From UMGS1696 sp964634795 (GTDB taxonomy: Bacteria > Bacillota > Clostridia > Oscillospirales > CAG-272), in NCBI GenBank assembly GCA_964634795.1, contig CAZWLL010000049.1:1-15494 (forward strand): a DNA stretch of 15,494 nt, given 5' to 3'. A model generated the notes under the pieces. It searched no databases. It saw nothing but the letters and a program-made list of their open reading frames with translations, and was not told the origin of the DNA. Position 1 is the first letter of the stretch, and every line of letters begins with the position of its first letter. Shown one piece after another: positions 8,266-14,643 of the stretch. The position numbers and the translations under genes were made by a program.

Positions 8266-8395
8266 CGGATATGCTTCAGTTGAAAAGTGAAGAGATAAAC
8301 CGCCTCCCTGAGTTTATCCTTTTTCAAACGTTATAAACGTTTGAAAATTGCCTGCGGCAAACGGATAAACTCCGAGGTTTGGTTCTGATTTTAAC
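8266..8395 (+). repeat. Structured repeat, copy C (complete)
   Basis: This copy holds a possible CTTCA/TGAAG hairpin, then the outer stem GAGTTTATCC/GGATAAACTC with CCTC/GAGG below it. Inside lie the perfect 12-bp hairpin TTTTCAAACGTT/AACGTTTGAAAA (8321-8332 with 8336-8347, loop ATA) and the TTGCC/GGCAA hairpin with a TGC loop. It is identical to copy D over 103 bp, and its start is 134 bp before that of copy D. Confidence 0.9.
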
Positions 8396-8502
8396 TCGGC
8401 GGATATGCTTCAGTTGAAAAGTGAAGAGATAAACCGCCTCCCTGAGTTTATCCTTTTTCAAACGTTATAAACGTTTGAAAATTGCCTGCGGCAAACGGAT
8501 AA
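8396..8502 (+). repeat. Structured repeat, copy D (right end of array)
   Basis: This is the last copy, starting TCGGCGGATATGCTTCAG. Positions 8400-8502 repeat copy C exactly, including both inner hairpins. The right arm of the outer stem is altered: GGATAACTCC lacks one A and the sequence then diverges from the repeat consensus. This marks the array boundary, so the outer stem of D would be imperfect. From here to 8574 no gene is seen. Confidence 0.88.
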
Positions 8503-8574
8503 CTCCTAAGATGGGTGTCGGCGTGACAACTTTAGTTTGAGATGTAGAAAAAAGACTGCAGGTTTACAGAACAG

Positions 8575-8605
8575 AAAAAAGCATGCTTGAAGGCATGCTT
8601 TTTTT
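8575..8605. terminator. Bidirectional terminator at the 3' end of the XRE gene
   Basis: AAAAAAGCATGC (8575-8586), a 6-nt loop and GCATGC followed by seven T (8593-8605) form a symmetric hairpin with a T tract on either strand. It overlaps the TAA stop of the minus-strand XRE gene. It should also stop plus-strand reading coming out of the repeat array. Confidence 0.88.
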
Positions 8606-9218
8606 ATTCCGATTTTTTTGTTTTTACTCGGCAGGCGAGCCACACTATCAGCACTCCGGGAATACAAAGGAGCATTATCGACCACATATCATAACTTCTG
8701 AGCAGGAAGGATATCAAGAACAGTATTGCTATTACGAGTAATGATATTGTATAAAAATTCAATTTTGCTGTGCCCCATACGGAATTGAATATCACCATCA
8801 GAATAGCGAAAACCGGGCAGGCTATGACGAACGGCATTGCTGACACGATATCGCAAATCTTCAGAATAATAAATACGATTGCGGCCAGCATAAACACTCC
8901 CGCGAGAGTTACGCCGACTATTGCCGCGCGGTTTATTACATAGCTTTCTGTCGGCGGCTGTTCACCTCGGTTATCAGATGAAGGAGCGGGAGATGAGGTG
9001 TGCTCTGACTCAAGCAGATAGTCGACGGTAACACCGAACATATCGGCGATATTTTTAAGGCAGACGATATCGGGAACGCCTTCTCCTCGTTCCCATTTCG
9101 AAACGCTTTTGTCGGAGTAGCCAATTTCCTCTGCAAGACGTGCCTGTGTCATTCCCGCGTTTTTTCTAAGCTCGGTAATATTTTTTGCGATGTTTTTCGG
9201 AATGTCTTCATGCGCCAT
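8604..9218 (-). CDS. Membrane-anchored XRE-family helix-turn-helix regulator
   Basis: A 204-residue protein. The N-terminal DNA-binding domain (about 9-69) is a classical XRE/Cro fold: ITELRKNAGMTQARLAEEIGYSDKSVSKWERGEGVPDIVCLKNIADMFGVTVDYLL. A polar linker rich in S, P, E and N (71-92) precedes four hydrophobic segments at about 96-120, 127-148, 154-173 and 178-197, with a basic C-terminus (RVKTKK). The repressor would therefore sit at the membrane, which suggests it senses a membrane or envelope state; no ligand can be inferred. The start is set by AGGAGG (9227-9232) 8 nt before the ATG. No convincing promoter boxes are seen. The gene diverges from the SGNH hydrolase across a region rich in dyad symmetry, the natural place for its operator. 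Confidence 0.9.
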   Translation of the reverse strand: MAHEDIPKNIAKNITELRKNAGMTQARLAEEIGYSDKSVSKWERGEGVPDIVCLKNIADMFGVTVDYLLESEHTSSPAPSSDNRGEQPPTESYVINRAAIVGVTLAGVFMLAAIVFIILKICDIVSAMPFVIACPVFAILMVIFNSVWGTAKLNFYTISLLVIAILFLISFLLRSYDMWSIMLLCIPGVLIVWLACRVKTKKSE

Positions 9219-9281
9219 GCCTGACTCCTCCTTGATAAAAGTAAAATAATGAAAATTGCGGTGTTAAAAGCCGGAAAAGCG

Positions 9282-9384
9282 ACTCTACTGTCGGTAGAGT
9301 GCTCTTTTACGGGTAGTTCTACTCTATTTCAGGTAGATTCTACCGAGATTTACAACTACGGGATGTGGATTTACCACAAGTAGA
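9282..9384. promoter_or_regulatory. Cluster of CTAC/GTAG dyads, candidate operator array
   Basis: Four CTAC (9285, 9319, 9340, 9356) and four GTAG (9294, 9313, 9333, 9380) lie in about 100 bp. They form the inverted pairs ACTCTAC-5-GTAGAGT (9282-9300), GTAG-2-CTAC (9313-9322) and GGTAGA-1-TCTACC (9332-9344), plus an outer CTAC/GTAG pair enclosing TGTGG-5-CCACA (9364-9378). The three GTAG elements at 9294, 9313 and 9333 are 19 and 20 bp apart. The position between divergent XRE and SGNH genes suggests binding sites for the XRE protein or another dimeric regulator. Confidence 0.55.
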
Positions 9385-9434
9385 CGCGAGTATACTTGCG
9401 GTGGGTTGTGCCGTGACCGTTCTATGGGTATAAT
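9385..9434 (+). promoter_or_regulatory. SGNH gene promoter with upstream palindrome
   Basis: The -35 box TTGTGC (9406-9411) and a perfect -10 TATAAT (9429-9434) are spaced by 17 bp. Just upstream, the near-perfect palindrome CGCGAGTATACTTGCG (9385-9400, one mismatched pair, core AGTATACT) is centred close to -48 from the predicted start. That is a typical position for an activator contacting polymerase. Confidence 0.6.
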
Positions 9435-9471
9435 GATATCATAACGAAAACGTAATTCAAAGGTGAAAAAA

Positions 9472-10134
9472 ATGAAACGATTATTAATTTTCGGTGACTC
9501 AATTATGCGAGGCGTATATTATTCGGCAGAGGAAGGAAGACACAAGGTCTTCGGCGAGAGATTCGCTTCGCTTAAAGAACGCGGATATGAGGTAATCAAC
9601 AGCTCACGCATGGGCGCTACAGTTGAGATGGGCGAGGCTCTGATAAAGAAGAAGCTGACGGTTCCCGCAGACGATACTACCGTAATATTCGAGTACGGCG
9701 GAAACGACTGTGATTTTCACTGGGCTGACATTTCGGAGAATCCGAGCGGTAAATTCACACCCAACACGCCGATGGATAAATTTGAAAAAATATACGGATC
9801 TATAATTAAATATGCATCCGACATGGGCGCCAAGGTTAAGCTGTGCAACCTTGTACCGCTTGATTCGGAAAAGTACGTGAAGTGGATTTCACGCGATCTG
9901 TCGTACGAAAATATAATAAGCTGGCTCGGAGACGCGAGCATGCTTTACAGATGGCATGAGTATTACAACAGAACGGCGGAGAACCTTGCTGAAAAATACG
10001 GTGCCGCACTCATAGACATACGCTCTCCGTTTTTGCTGTCGCACGAATATAAAAACTACATATGCTCAGACGGTATCCATCCGACAATTGAAGGACACAA
10101 AATGATTGACAATCTTATTGCGGAAGCAATATAA
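9472..10134 (+). CDS. SGNH/GDSL-family hydrolase (lipase/esterase-like)
   Basis: A 220-residue protein from ATG 9472. An in-frame GTG at 9463 is possible but forms part of the AAAGGTG ribosome binding site (9459-9465), so the ATG is preferred. The SGNH blocks are all present: block I LLIFGDSIMRG with nucleophile S10, block II SRMGATVEMG with G49, block III YGGNDCD with N78, and block V SDGIHPTIEGH with D200 and H203. The family hydrolyses esters (acyl, acetyl or carbohydrate esters); the substrate is not evident. No signal peptide or membrane segment is seen, so it probably acts in the cytoplasm. It has its own promoter and diverges from the membrane-anchored XRE regulator, which may control it. 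It converges with the HhH gene, leaving 55 bp without a clear terminator. Confidence 0.9.
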   Translation: MKRLLIFGDSIMRGVYYSAEEGRHKVFGERFASLKERGYEVINSSRMGATVEMGEALIKKKLTVPADDTTVIFEYGGNDCDFHWADISENPSGKFTPNTPMDKFEKIYGSIIKYASDMGAKVKLCNLVPLDSEKYVKWISRDLSYENIISWLGDASMLYRWHEYYNRTAENLAEKYGAALIDIRSPFLLSHEYKNYICSDGIHPTIEGHKMIDNLIAEAI

Positions 10135-10189
10135 ATGTATTGCGCCGCAATCCGATTACGAAAATTCATACTGCGGGAGCGGCTGCTTC

Positions 10190-10588
10190 TTAAATGCGTT
10201 TATCGGTGCTGATGCTGAGCTTTGTTTCCTTGCGTGTTCTCGCGGTGATTTCATCGCAGATTTTCTTGATTTGTACCGCGCCGTCGTCACTGATACCGTT
10301 CAGCTTGGCGAGTGAATGTATTGAGGCTTTGTTTAAGTCGGCTATTGTACTGTAGCCGTTGTCACGAAGCAGCTTTACTCTGATTCCGCTTTTGTCGCGG
10401 TTTATTTCCCCCACGGGAATAGTTGAGAGCATATTATCGGCTTCTTTTTTTACGAGCGCATCGGAGAATGTCTTTACGGCATTGCGGTAATTCTGAGTGA
10501 TGCTTTCCGCACCCTTCAGCTTTTCGGTTATATCATGATGCACCTTAAGGATGTTTTTCGCATCCTTTGTGCTGAAATTTTTAGCCAT
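10190..10588 (-). CDS. Small helix-hairpin-helix protein, possibly a truncated larger protein
   Basis: A 132-residue, mainly helical, lysine-rich protein (MAKNFSTKDAKNILKVHHDITEKLKG at the start). The only recognisable part is a helix-hairpin-helix-like segment at about 68-115: SGIRVKLLRDNGYSTIADLNKASIHSLAKLNGISDDGAVQIKKICDEI. Such segments bind DNA non-specifically and usually sit inside larger nucleases, helicases or polymerases. Here the protein ends soon after it (STDKRI) with no catalytic domain. It may be a small DNA-binding protein or the N-terminal remnant of a larger one. No second half is seen downstream; after the TAA the same frame continues only seven codons to a TGA. The ribosome binding site is weak (AAGAG, about 10 nt before ATG). 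Start and expression are less certain than for its neighbours. Confidence 0.7.
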   Translation of the reverse strand: MAKNFSTKDAKNILKVHHDITEKLKGAESITQNYRNAVKTFSDALVKKEADNMLSTIPVGEINRDKSGIRVKLLRDNGYSTIADLNKASIHSLAKLNGISDDGAVQIKKICDEITARTRKETKLSISTDKRI

Positions 10589-10631
10589 AATATTGCTCTT
10601 ATATCGATTGATGCAGCAAATAAAAGCGGAG

Positions 10632-10647
10632 TTTCGATAATTCGAAA
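10632..10647. promoter_or_regulatory. 16-bp inverted repeat upstream of the HhH gene
   Basis: TTTCGATAATTCGAAA has 6-bp arms and a 4-bp centre. It lies 44 bp upstream of the HhH start in the gap after the DUF554 gene. It may be a regulator site. No strong promoter boxes accompany it. Confidence 0.35.
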
Positions 10648-10691
10648 TTAAATCAAAGAGGCTTTATTAATACGATATAGTTTATAAAAGT

Positions 10692-11417
10692 TTAAAACTC
10701 CCACGGCAGGTATGCCATGATAACTGCGAATATTACGGACGGCAGCATGTTTGCGACTTTTATTTTTTTGCCCCAAACGAGATTAATGCCTATACAGAAA
10801 ATCAATGTCGAACCTACGAGCGAGAGATATGCCGATGCTTCGTCCGTCATTATGGGAGAAACAATTCTTGCGAGCAGTGTTATAGCGCCTTCGAAAACAA
10901 ATACGGGGACAGCGGAAAAAGCCGCGCCTTTGCCCATTGATGACGACATTACGGCTATAATTATAAAGTCTATAACCGCCTTTACTGCAAGTGTCGAGTA
11001 GTCACCCGACAATCCGTCCTGAATAGATCCCACAATACTCATCGCGCCTATCGATACGGTAAGAGATGCCGTTACAAAAGCGTTGACAAAACGTGTGTCG
11101 CCGCCGCTTCCCGTTTTTCGCTTGAGCCATTCTCCGAATTTTTCGAATCCGCGTTCTATTCCGATGAGCTCTCCGAGTATTGTTCCGAGTGCCAGACACA
11201 ATACCACGAGCATTGATTTGCCGCTGCTTATTTCGGAGTTTTCGATATTCAGCATTCCTTCCATCGCTCCCGCAATGCCTATAAACAAAACGCTGATTCC
11301 GCATGCTTTATTCAGCGAGTCCTGCTGTTCTTCTCCGAACAGCTTTCCCGTGAAATGTCCGATAATTCCGCCGGCAATAATTCCGAAAGTGTTTATTATT
11401 GTCCCGAGTCCGATCAA
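10692..11417 (-). CDS. DUF554 family integral membrane protein (YqgA/YdfK type)
   Basis: A 241-residue polytopic membrane protein with the DUF554 signature: start IGLGTIINTFGIIAGGIIGHFTG, a glycine-rich centre (LALGTILGELIGIERGFEKFGEWLK) and repeated hydrophobic segments to the C-terminus (seven or so). Its function in bacteria is not established; transport is often suggested. The start is a TTG (11415-11417), supported by AAGGT 9 nt upstream and by the normal family N-terminus immediately following; no ATG gives a better start. The gene begins 19 bp after the phosphatase stop, so the two are probably one transcript from the phosphatase promoter. Its role beside the phosphatase is unknown. 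Confidence 0.88.
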   Translation of the reverse strand: MIGLGTIINTFGIIAGGIIGHFTGKLFGEEQQDSLNKACGISVLFIGIAGAMEGMLNIENSEISSGKSMLVVLCLALGTILGELIGIERGFEKFGEWLKRKTGSGGDTRFVNAFVTASLTVSIGAMSIVGSIQDGLSGDYSTLAVKAVIDFIIIAVMSSSMGKGAAFSAVPVFVFEGAITLLARIVSPIMTDEASAYLSLVGSTLIFCIGINLVWGKKIKVANMLPSVIFAVIMAYLPWEF

Positions 11418-11436
11418 TTTCAGTTACCTTATATGT

Positions 11437-12573
11437 TTACTTTGAAATAAAAGATGTTATGCTGCTTATTTCTTCATCTGTCAAGCCGCAGCTTTCAAGA
11501 TACTTTACGGCGTCATCCTTATAGCTGTGTGACTTTAATGCTTCACTGTCATCCGAGCTTATTCCGCTGAGATATTCCATGAACGAGTCGAAATACAATG
11601 ATACAACCGCATTGTATTTGTCGGGGGTTTTATCCTCGGTTATACCGTAGTAGTTGGCGTATGTTGTCATGTAATCCGAGCACATTTCACTGTAGTCCGC
11701 TCCCGCAAGAGCTTCGAGAACGAGACATACAAAGCCTGTGCGGTCTTTACCCTCCATGCAGTGTATGTATACGGGACCGCCGCATTCGAGCATATGTCTG
11801 AGTCCCGCGGCAAAACTCGTTTTGTAATCGTCGGAGTCATAATTCGAACCCATCGACAGAAGAATGTCGCGGCCTTCTTCATAAAGTGATTTCGTGTAGG
11901 CGGAATCAAAATCATCCGACGCAATATAGCCTTCCATATCCGATTCGGAATCGGCTAAATCTATGACGCATACGATACCGGTTGATTCAAGCAGCTTGTC
12001 GGTATAAGAAGCACGGCTTCTGCTGTTGTCAACAGGGGACGCTCCTCTATATATAAAGTTGTCCTTAATGCTGCCGCCCGACAGCGCTCTGAAGTTCGCA
12101 AAGATTTCATCGCTTTCATATGTGCTTCTGTCGACTGAGTAGCTTTGGCTGAGCGCCTCGTAGGTTGCGGTATATTTTCCCGAGGTATTCAATTTGAGTT
12201 CAACCGTACAGTCGTCGGTTAAGCTTGCCTGACTCCAAATACCGCGGTTGTTGTAGGTTATAAGAACATACTCATTGCTCGGATACGCGACGACTACAGG
12301 CTCGCCTGTTTTTACATAGTATCCGTTGTAATACGGAACGTCGTTAAGGGTATAACCGTTGCTGAAAGAGATATCGATGCTGTCTCCGAATGCGTAGCCT
12401 GCGTCGGCAAAGTCGTCTGCGGTAAGAGTAAGTACCGCGGAATCGAATTTCGGATCCTTTGAAACACCGGACGTAAGGCTTTCGGCGGATGAGGCGCAGG
12501 ATACGAAAAGAAGTGAGAACAAAGCCAATACCGTTACGAAAACGATTGATTTATATATATGTTTGTTCGACAT
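11437..12573 (-). CDS. Lipoprotein tyrosine/dual-specificity phosphatase (Y_phosphatase3 type)
   Basis: A 378-residue protein from ATG 12573. A longer frame opens at 12648, but GAGGTG (12580-12585) precedes this ATG and the promoter lies within the longer frame. Residues 1-26 are a lipoprotein signal (basic start, hydrophobic core, LFVSC with C26 lipidated), so it is exported and membrane-anchored. A beta-rich domain (about 45-145) with GDSIDISFSNGYTLNDVPYYNGYY looks like a SAM-hydroxide adenosyltransferase-type C-terminal domain; this is tentative. The phosphatase part (about 150-378) has FIYRGASPVDNSR and the P-loop HCMEGKDRTG with nucleophile C272 and R278, as in the Y_phosphatase3 group that includes secreted phosphatases such as MptpB. 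Targets outside the cell could be phosphopeptides or phospholipids. The gene is first in an apparent operon with DUF554. Confidence 0.9.
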   Translation of the reverse strand: MSNKHIYKSIVFVTVLALFSLLFVSCASSAESLTSGVSKDPKFDSAVLTLTADDFADAGYAFGDSIDISFSNGYTLNDVPYYNGYYVKTGEPVVVAYPSNEYVLITYNNRGIWSQASLTDDCTVELKLNTSGKYTATYEALSQSYSVDRSTYESDEIFANFRALSGGSIKDNFIYRGASPVDNSRSRASYTDKLLESTGIVCVIDLADSESDMEGYIASDDFDSAYTKSLYEEGRDILLSMGSNYDSDDYKTSFAAGLRHMLECGGPVYIHCMEGKDRTGFVCLVLEALAGADYSEMCSDYMTTYANYYGITEDKTPDKYNAVVSLYFDSFMEYLSGISSDDSEALKSHSYKDDAVKYLESCGLTDEEISSITSFISK

Positions 12574-12618
12574 ATGATTCACCTCGAGAATCTGATTGTT
12601 TATGTATAGTACAAAGCT

Positions 12619-12648
12619 ATTATAACATAAATTACGCGGTATTTTCAA
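12619..12648 (-). promoter_or_regulatory. Promoter of the phosphatase-DUF554 operon
   Basis: On the minus strand, TTGAAA (12643-12648), 18 bp and TATAAT (12619-12624) are preceded by an extended -10 TG. Transcription would start near 12612, about 40 nt before the ATG at 12573. This excludes the upstream start at 12648. The 12649-12790 stretch beyond it shows no gene and no obvious structured element. Confidence 0.78.
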
Positions 12649-12794
12649 GTTTTGCGCGTAAACCTATGATATTCCGCATTGTAAAAATCGCCTCACTGCA
12701 ATCGATTTACGGTATTATTTTCGAATTTCGACAATTTGACCGTATATGAAGGATTTTCGAGCGAAAAATTTAACATCTGTTCAGCCTTTTGTTA

Positions 12795-12823
12795 TTGATT
12801 TTCCGTACTGAATGTTGTAGAAT
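12795..12823 (+). promoter_or_regulatory. Promoter of the aldolase gene
   Basis: TTGATT (12795-12800), 17 bp and TAGAAT (12818-12823) form a good sigma-70 promoter. A leader of about 30 nt ends in a strong AAAGGAG ribosome binding site (12848-12854), 7 nt before the ATG. Confidence 0.72.
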
Positions 12824-12861
12824 TAACCTGTTAAGCTACATTACTATAAAGGAGATATATT

Positions 12862-13821
12862 ATGGCACTTGTTACTACAACAGAGATGTTCAAGAAGGCA
12901 TACGAAGGCCACTATGCTATCGGCGCTTTCAATATCAACAATATGGAAATTATACAGGCTATCACGGAAGCTGCAGGAGAACTTAAGTCTCCCGTTATTC
13001 TTCAGGTTTCCGCAGGCGCGAGAAAGTACGCTAAGCAGGCATACCTTGTTGCTCTCGCTCAGGCAGCTATTCAGGACAGCGGTATCGACCTTGCTTTGCA
13101 CCTTGACCACGGCGCAGATTTCGATATCTGCAAAGCGTGCATCGACGGCGGTTTCTCTTCCGTTATGATTGACGGTTCTCATTTTGACTATGAAGACAAT
13201 ATCGCGGTTACGAAGAAGGTTGTTGAATACGCACACGCTCACGGCGTAGTTGTAGAAGGCGAGCTCGGCGTTCTTGCAGGCGTTGAGGACGATGTAAGCG
13301 CTGAACATTCTTCATACACCAGACCCGATGAAGTTGAAGATTTCGTAGGCAGAACAGGCGTTGACTCACTCGCTATTTCTATCGGTACATCCCACGGCGC
13401 ATATAAGTTCACAGCCGCTCAGTGCACAAGAAATGCAGACGGTATCCTTGTTCCCCCGCCGCTCCGTTTCGACATTCTCGAAGAAGTAGGCAAGAGACTT
13501 CCCGGATTCCCGATCGTTCTTCACGGTGCATCCTCTGTTCCGCAGGAATATGTAAAGGAAATCAACTCTCTCGGCGGAAAGCTTCCCGATGCAGTAGGTA
13601 TTCCGGAAGAACAGCTTCGTCAGGCAGCTAAGCTCTCAGTTTGCAAGATCAATATCGACTCCGATATCCGTCTCGCAATGACAGCAGGCATAAGAAGAGT
13701 ATTCAACGAACAGCCCGAAGTATTTGACCCGAGAACTTATCTCAGCGTAGCTCGCGCAGAGGTTAAGAAGATGGTTGCTCATAAGATTCAGTATGTTCTC
13801 GGTTCTGCAGGCACACTTTAA
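12862..13821 (+). CDS. fba: Class II fructose-bisphosphate aldolase
   Basis: A 319-residue, zinc-dependent class II aldolase of glycolysis and gluconeogenesis, interconverting fructose 1,6-bisphosphate with dihydroxyacetone phosphate and glyceraldehyde 3-phosphate in the cytoplasm. Landmarks are GAFNINNME (21-29), LHLDHG with catalytic D82 and zinc ligand H83, DGSHFDYEDNI (104-114), VEGELG (131-136), SIGTSHGAYK with zinc ligand H178, VLHGASSVP with zinc ligand H221, and the phosphate-binding INIDSDIR (263-270). Length and motif order are normal. The family also contains tagatose-bisphosphate aldolases; the single-copy housekeeping look favours fructose, but this is inference. Codon choice is visibly more biased (CTT, CTC, GGC, ATC, AAG) than in neighbours, as expected for a highly expressed gene. 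Confidence 0.95.
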   Translation: MALVTTTEMFKKAYEGHYAIGAFNINNMEIIQAITEAAGELKSPVILQVSAGARKYAKQAYLVALAQAAIQDSGIDLALHLDHGADFDICKACIDGGFSSVMIDGSHFDYEDNIAVTKKVVEYAHAHGVVVEGELGVLAGVEDDVSAEHSSYTRPDEVEDFVGRTGVDSLAISIGTSHGAYKFTAAQCTRNADGILVPPPLRFDILEEVGKRLPGFPIVLHGASSVPQEYVKEINSLGGKLPDAVGIPEEQLRQAAKLSVCKINIDSDIRLAMTAGIRRVFNEQPEVFDPRTYLSVARAEVKKMVAHKIQYVLGSAGTL

Positions 13822-13845
13822 TTGAAAAAGTACAAGTAATTTAAG

Positions 13846-13876
13846 GAAAGAGAAGGGGACAATCTCCTTCCTTTTC
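13846..13876 (+). terminator. Imperfect hairpin after fba, probable weak terminator
   Basis: GAAGGGGA (13852-13859) pairs with TCTCCTTC (13863-13870) around a 3-nt loop, and the stem extends outward through GAAAGA/CTTTTC with one mismatch. The following tract is CTATATAT rather than a clean T run. Termination is probably partial, allowing some read-through to the thioesterase, for which no separate promoter is seen. Confidence 0.5.
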
Positions 13877-13908
13877 TATATATGGATAAAAAACAGTGAG
13901 GTCAGATA

Positions 13909-14634
13909 ATGAAGTGGAGCGGCGATTACACGGTAAACGCTAATGATGTCGATTTCAACAATATTGTCTCCGTATCGAATATGCTCAGGTATATGCAGGA
14001 CGCGGCAAACTATGAAATGGAAGAAGACGGCTTGTCATATAATGAGCTGTTTAACCATAAGCTGAGCTTTGTACTCAGCAGAATCAGAATGAGCTTTTAC
14101 GCCCCTATATATTCGCACGAAAAAATCGAGGTACAGTCTTGGGCGTGCGAATCGAGGGGAGTTCAGTTTAACCGTTGTTACAGGATAATGCGCGGCGGCG
14201 TTATCGTAGCCGAGGCTGTATCGGTATGGGCTTTGGTCGGTGTTGAAGACAGACACCTGCACAGAGTAAACGAATTCGACCTTCCTTACCGCAAGGATGA
14301 GATGCTGGAGCTTGATATGCCCGCGAGATTCAAAATACCGGATGATGTATCAATGCGTTTGGTAAGCGAGCGTCTCGTTGAGTACGCGGATGTGGATATG
14401 AACGGACACATGAACAATACCCATTATCCCGATGTTTTATGCAGTCATCTGTCTGAAAACATGAGAGGGCAGAGAGTCATTTCAATGGGTATATCGTTCT
14501 TGTCGGAGGCTCCGCTGGGAGAGAGCATAAAAATTTATTCGGGCATGAGCGACGGCACGCATTATGTGCGCACAATAAAAGAAAACGGTCAGGTGAATGT
14601 TGAAGCCGAGATAATCCTCGAGCCTATAGCGTGA
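13909..14634 (+). CDS. Acyl-ACP thioesterase (FatA/FatB-like, double hot-dog)
   Basis: A 241-residue bacterial acyl-ACP thioesterase, which releases fatty acids from acyl carrier protein in the cytoplasm. Two hot-dog domains are apparent. The N-terminal one (about 1-130) contains ANDVDFNNIVSVSNMLRYMQDAA and the WACESRGVQFNRCYRI strand. The C-terminal one (about 145-241) has the catalytic YADVDMNGHMNNTHY, where D, N and H match the plant and bacterial catalytic Asp-Asn-His, and E206 in FLSEAPLGE fits the catalytic glutamate. The length is typical for bacterial members. GAGGT (13898-13902) lies 6 nt before the ATG. The barnase-like gene starts 9 nt after the stop, with its ribosome binding site overlapping the stop codon, so the genes are co-transcribed although no functional link is evident. 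Confidence 0.92.
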   Translation: MKWSGDYTVNANDVDFNNIVSVSNMLRYMQDAANYEMEEDGLSYNELFNHKLSFVLSRIRMSFYAPIYSHEKIEVQSWACESRGVQFNRCYRIMRGGVIVAEAVSVWALVGVEDRHLHRVNEFDLPYRKDEMLELDMPARFKIPDDVSMRLVSERLVEYADVDMNGHMNNTHYPDVLCSHLSENMRGQRVISMGISFLSEAPLGESIKIYSGMSDGTHYVRTIKENGQVNVEAEIILEPIA

Positions 14635-14643
14635 GGTGAGCGA

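Noticed and set aside
8047..8327. Open frames running across the N gap
   Set aside because: They are kept open only by undetermined bases and lie in non-coding repeat sequence.
7971..8502. Possible CRISPR array
   Set aside because: The whole 134-bp unit is repeated, with no variable spacers between short repeats, and no cas genes are nearby. It is a tandem structured repeat.
9275..9315. Terminator formed by the first CTAC/GTAG hairpin followed by CTCTTTTA
   Set aside because: It lies between divergent genes with nothing upstream to terminate on the plus strand, and the same half-sites recur nearby, which favours operator sites.
9463..9471. GTG start for the SGNH hydrolase
   Set aside because: The GTG is part of the AAAGGTG ribosome binding site serving the ATG at 9472.
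10135..10160. ATTGCGCCGCAAT as a terminator between the convergent SGNH and HhH genes
   Set aside because: The stem is only 5 bp and has no T tract on either strand.
11083..11445. 120-codon plus-strand frame opposite the DUF554 gene
   Set aside because: It lies antisense to a well-supported gene, has low-complexity Ser/Pro/Ile-rich translation and no ribosome binding site. Other long antisense frames (2928-3383, 7522-8037, 12844-13308) were dropped for the same reason.
12574..12648. N-terminal extension of the phosphatase
   Set aside because: It overlaps the promoter boxes (12619-12648) and would place 25 residues before a clear lipoprotein signal. The ATG at 12573 has its own GAGGTG site.
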